The translations under genes were made by a program, and so were the position numbers. From an uncultured Oscillospiraceae bacterium (lineage in GTDB: Bacteria > Bacillota > Clostridia > Oscillospirales > Oscillospiraceae): a DNA stretch of 64,000 nt. This document shows positions 63,941 through 64,000 of the stretch, piece by piece (position 1 is the stretch's first letter; each line of letters opens with the position of its first letter). The stretch covers positions 118,150 to 182,149 of the forward strand of contig CAKUED010000002.1 in NCBI GenBank assembly GCA_934646005.1, in the 5' to 3' direction. Below the pieces are notes generated by a model. That model worked only from the letters and a program-made list of their open reading frames with translations. It made no database searches and was not told the origin of the DNA.

Positions 63941-64000
63941 CCACGTGTTAGACGCGTGGTTCAGAAGAGCCTATGGCGATGAGCAAAAAATCCTGTTAAG
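63941..64000. mobile_element. Possible left end of an IS200/IS605-type element (cut by window)
   Basis: A 19-nt hairpin CCACGTG-TTAGA-CGCGTGG (63941-63959, one G-T pair), preceded by AAAA and followed by TTCAGAAGAGCC and an A-run, directly after a terminator. IS200/IS605 ends carry subterminal hairpins of this size. No transposase is visible before the window ends, so this is only a suggestion. Confidence 0.3.

Noticed and set aside
1..64000. tRNA or rRNA genes
   Set aside because: No cloverleaf with T-loop and acceptor pairing or rRNA-like sequence was noticed on either strand by eye; a tRNAscan run would settle this.

Overview
The window looks like chromosome from a GC-rich, spore-forming anaerobic Firmicute, most likely a gut Clostridia member near Oscillospiraceae. 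The evidence is spo0A, an NfnAB transhydrogenase, a PPi-type phosphofructokinase, the Firmicute-type Prp/extended-L27 system, SLH-anchored and dockerin-bearing secreted proteins, consensus SigA promoters with strong AGGAGG ribosome binding sites, and large numbers of GC-rich inverted repeats between genes. No tRNA, rRNA, CRISPR array or prophage was seen. The assignment rests on protein recognition only.

Layout. 1-6.9 kb: XdhC end, a membrane-flavodoxin fusion, TfoX-like protein, spo0A, HAD phosphatase, tex and a DUF3786 gene. 6.9-14.8 kb: a nitrogen catabolic locus. Leftward ygeY-ygeW-arcC (M20 hydrolase, carbamoyltransferase, carbamate kinase) diverges from a YheO/DauR-like regulator followed by two fold-type-II PLP enzymes, with a REP-associated tyrosine transposase (RAYT) inserted between the two PLP genes. 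15.4-18 kb: a leaderless membrane/pseudo-acyltransferase gene and gap. 18.2-28.2 kb: a complete glycogen operon glgB-glgC-glgD-glgA-glgP plus a GH13 amylase. 28.2-33.2 kb: VOC protein, homocysteine methyltransferase-like protein, and a DegT aminotransferase/TIM-barrel isomerase operon diverging from a LacI regulator. 33.9-38.7 kb: fba, PPi-type pfk, a 52-residue ribbon-helix-helix protein, and cysK with a short upstream ORF. 38.7-45.3 kb: SLH-anchored 5'-nucleotidase, DUF5662, gluQ, nfnAB and an XRE regulator. 46-48.9 kb: CBS protein, rplU-prp-rpmA and obgE. 49-55.4 kb: a 1869-residue secreted subtilase and its small secreted partner. 55.4-58.8 kb: a BlaI/BlaR1-type pair whose BlaR1 carries an M23 peptidase domain, divergent from a substrate-binding lipoprotein. 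58.9-64 kb: LysR, cytidylate-kinase-like protein, MATE transporter, acyltransferase and DUF1003.

The most striking non-genic structure is a set of three composite repeat elements (about 33.25-33.84, 36.39-36.83 and 45.38-45.97 kb). Each has six GC-rich hairpins spaced every 77-83 bp, three in one orientation followed by three in the opposite orientation. The same 28-bp hairpin occurs twice, inverted, inside the coding sequence of the RAYT gene, where the two copies differ by a compensatory base pair. I infer a RAYT/REP-like system.

Metabolic picture (inference): sugar is stored and recovered through the glg operon and passes through PPi-PFK, aldolase and GAPDH. NfnAB balances NADH, NADPH and ferredoxin. 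The ygeY-ygeW-arcC locus may yield ATP from carbamoyl phosphate released during ureide or purine breakdown, which would fit the XdhC accessory gene at the left edge.
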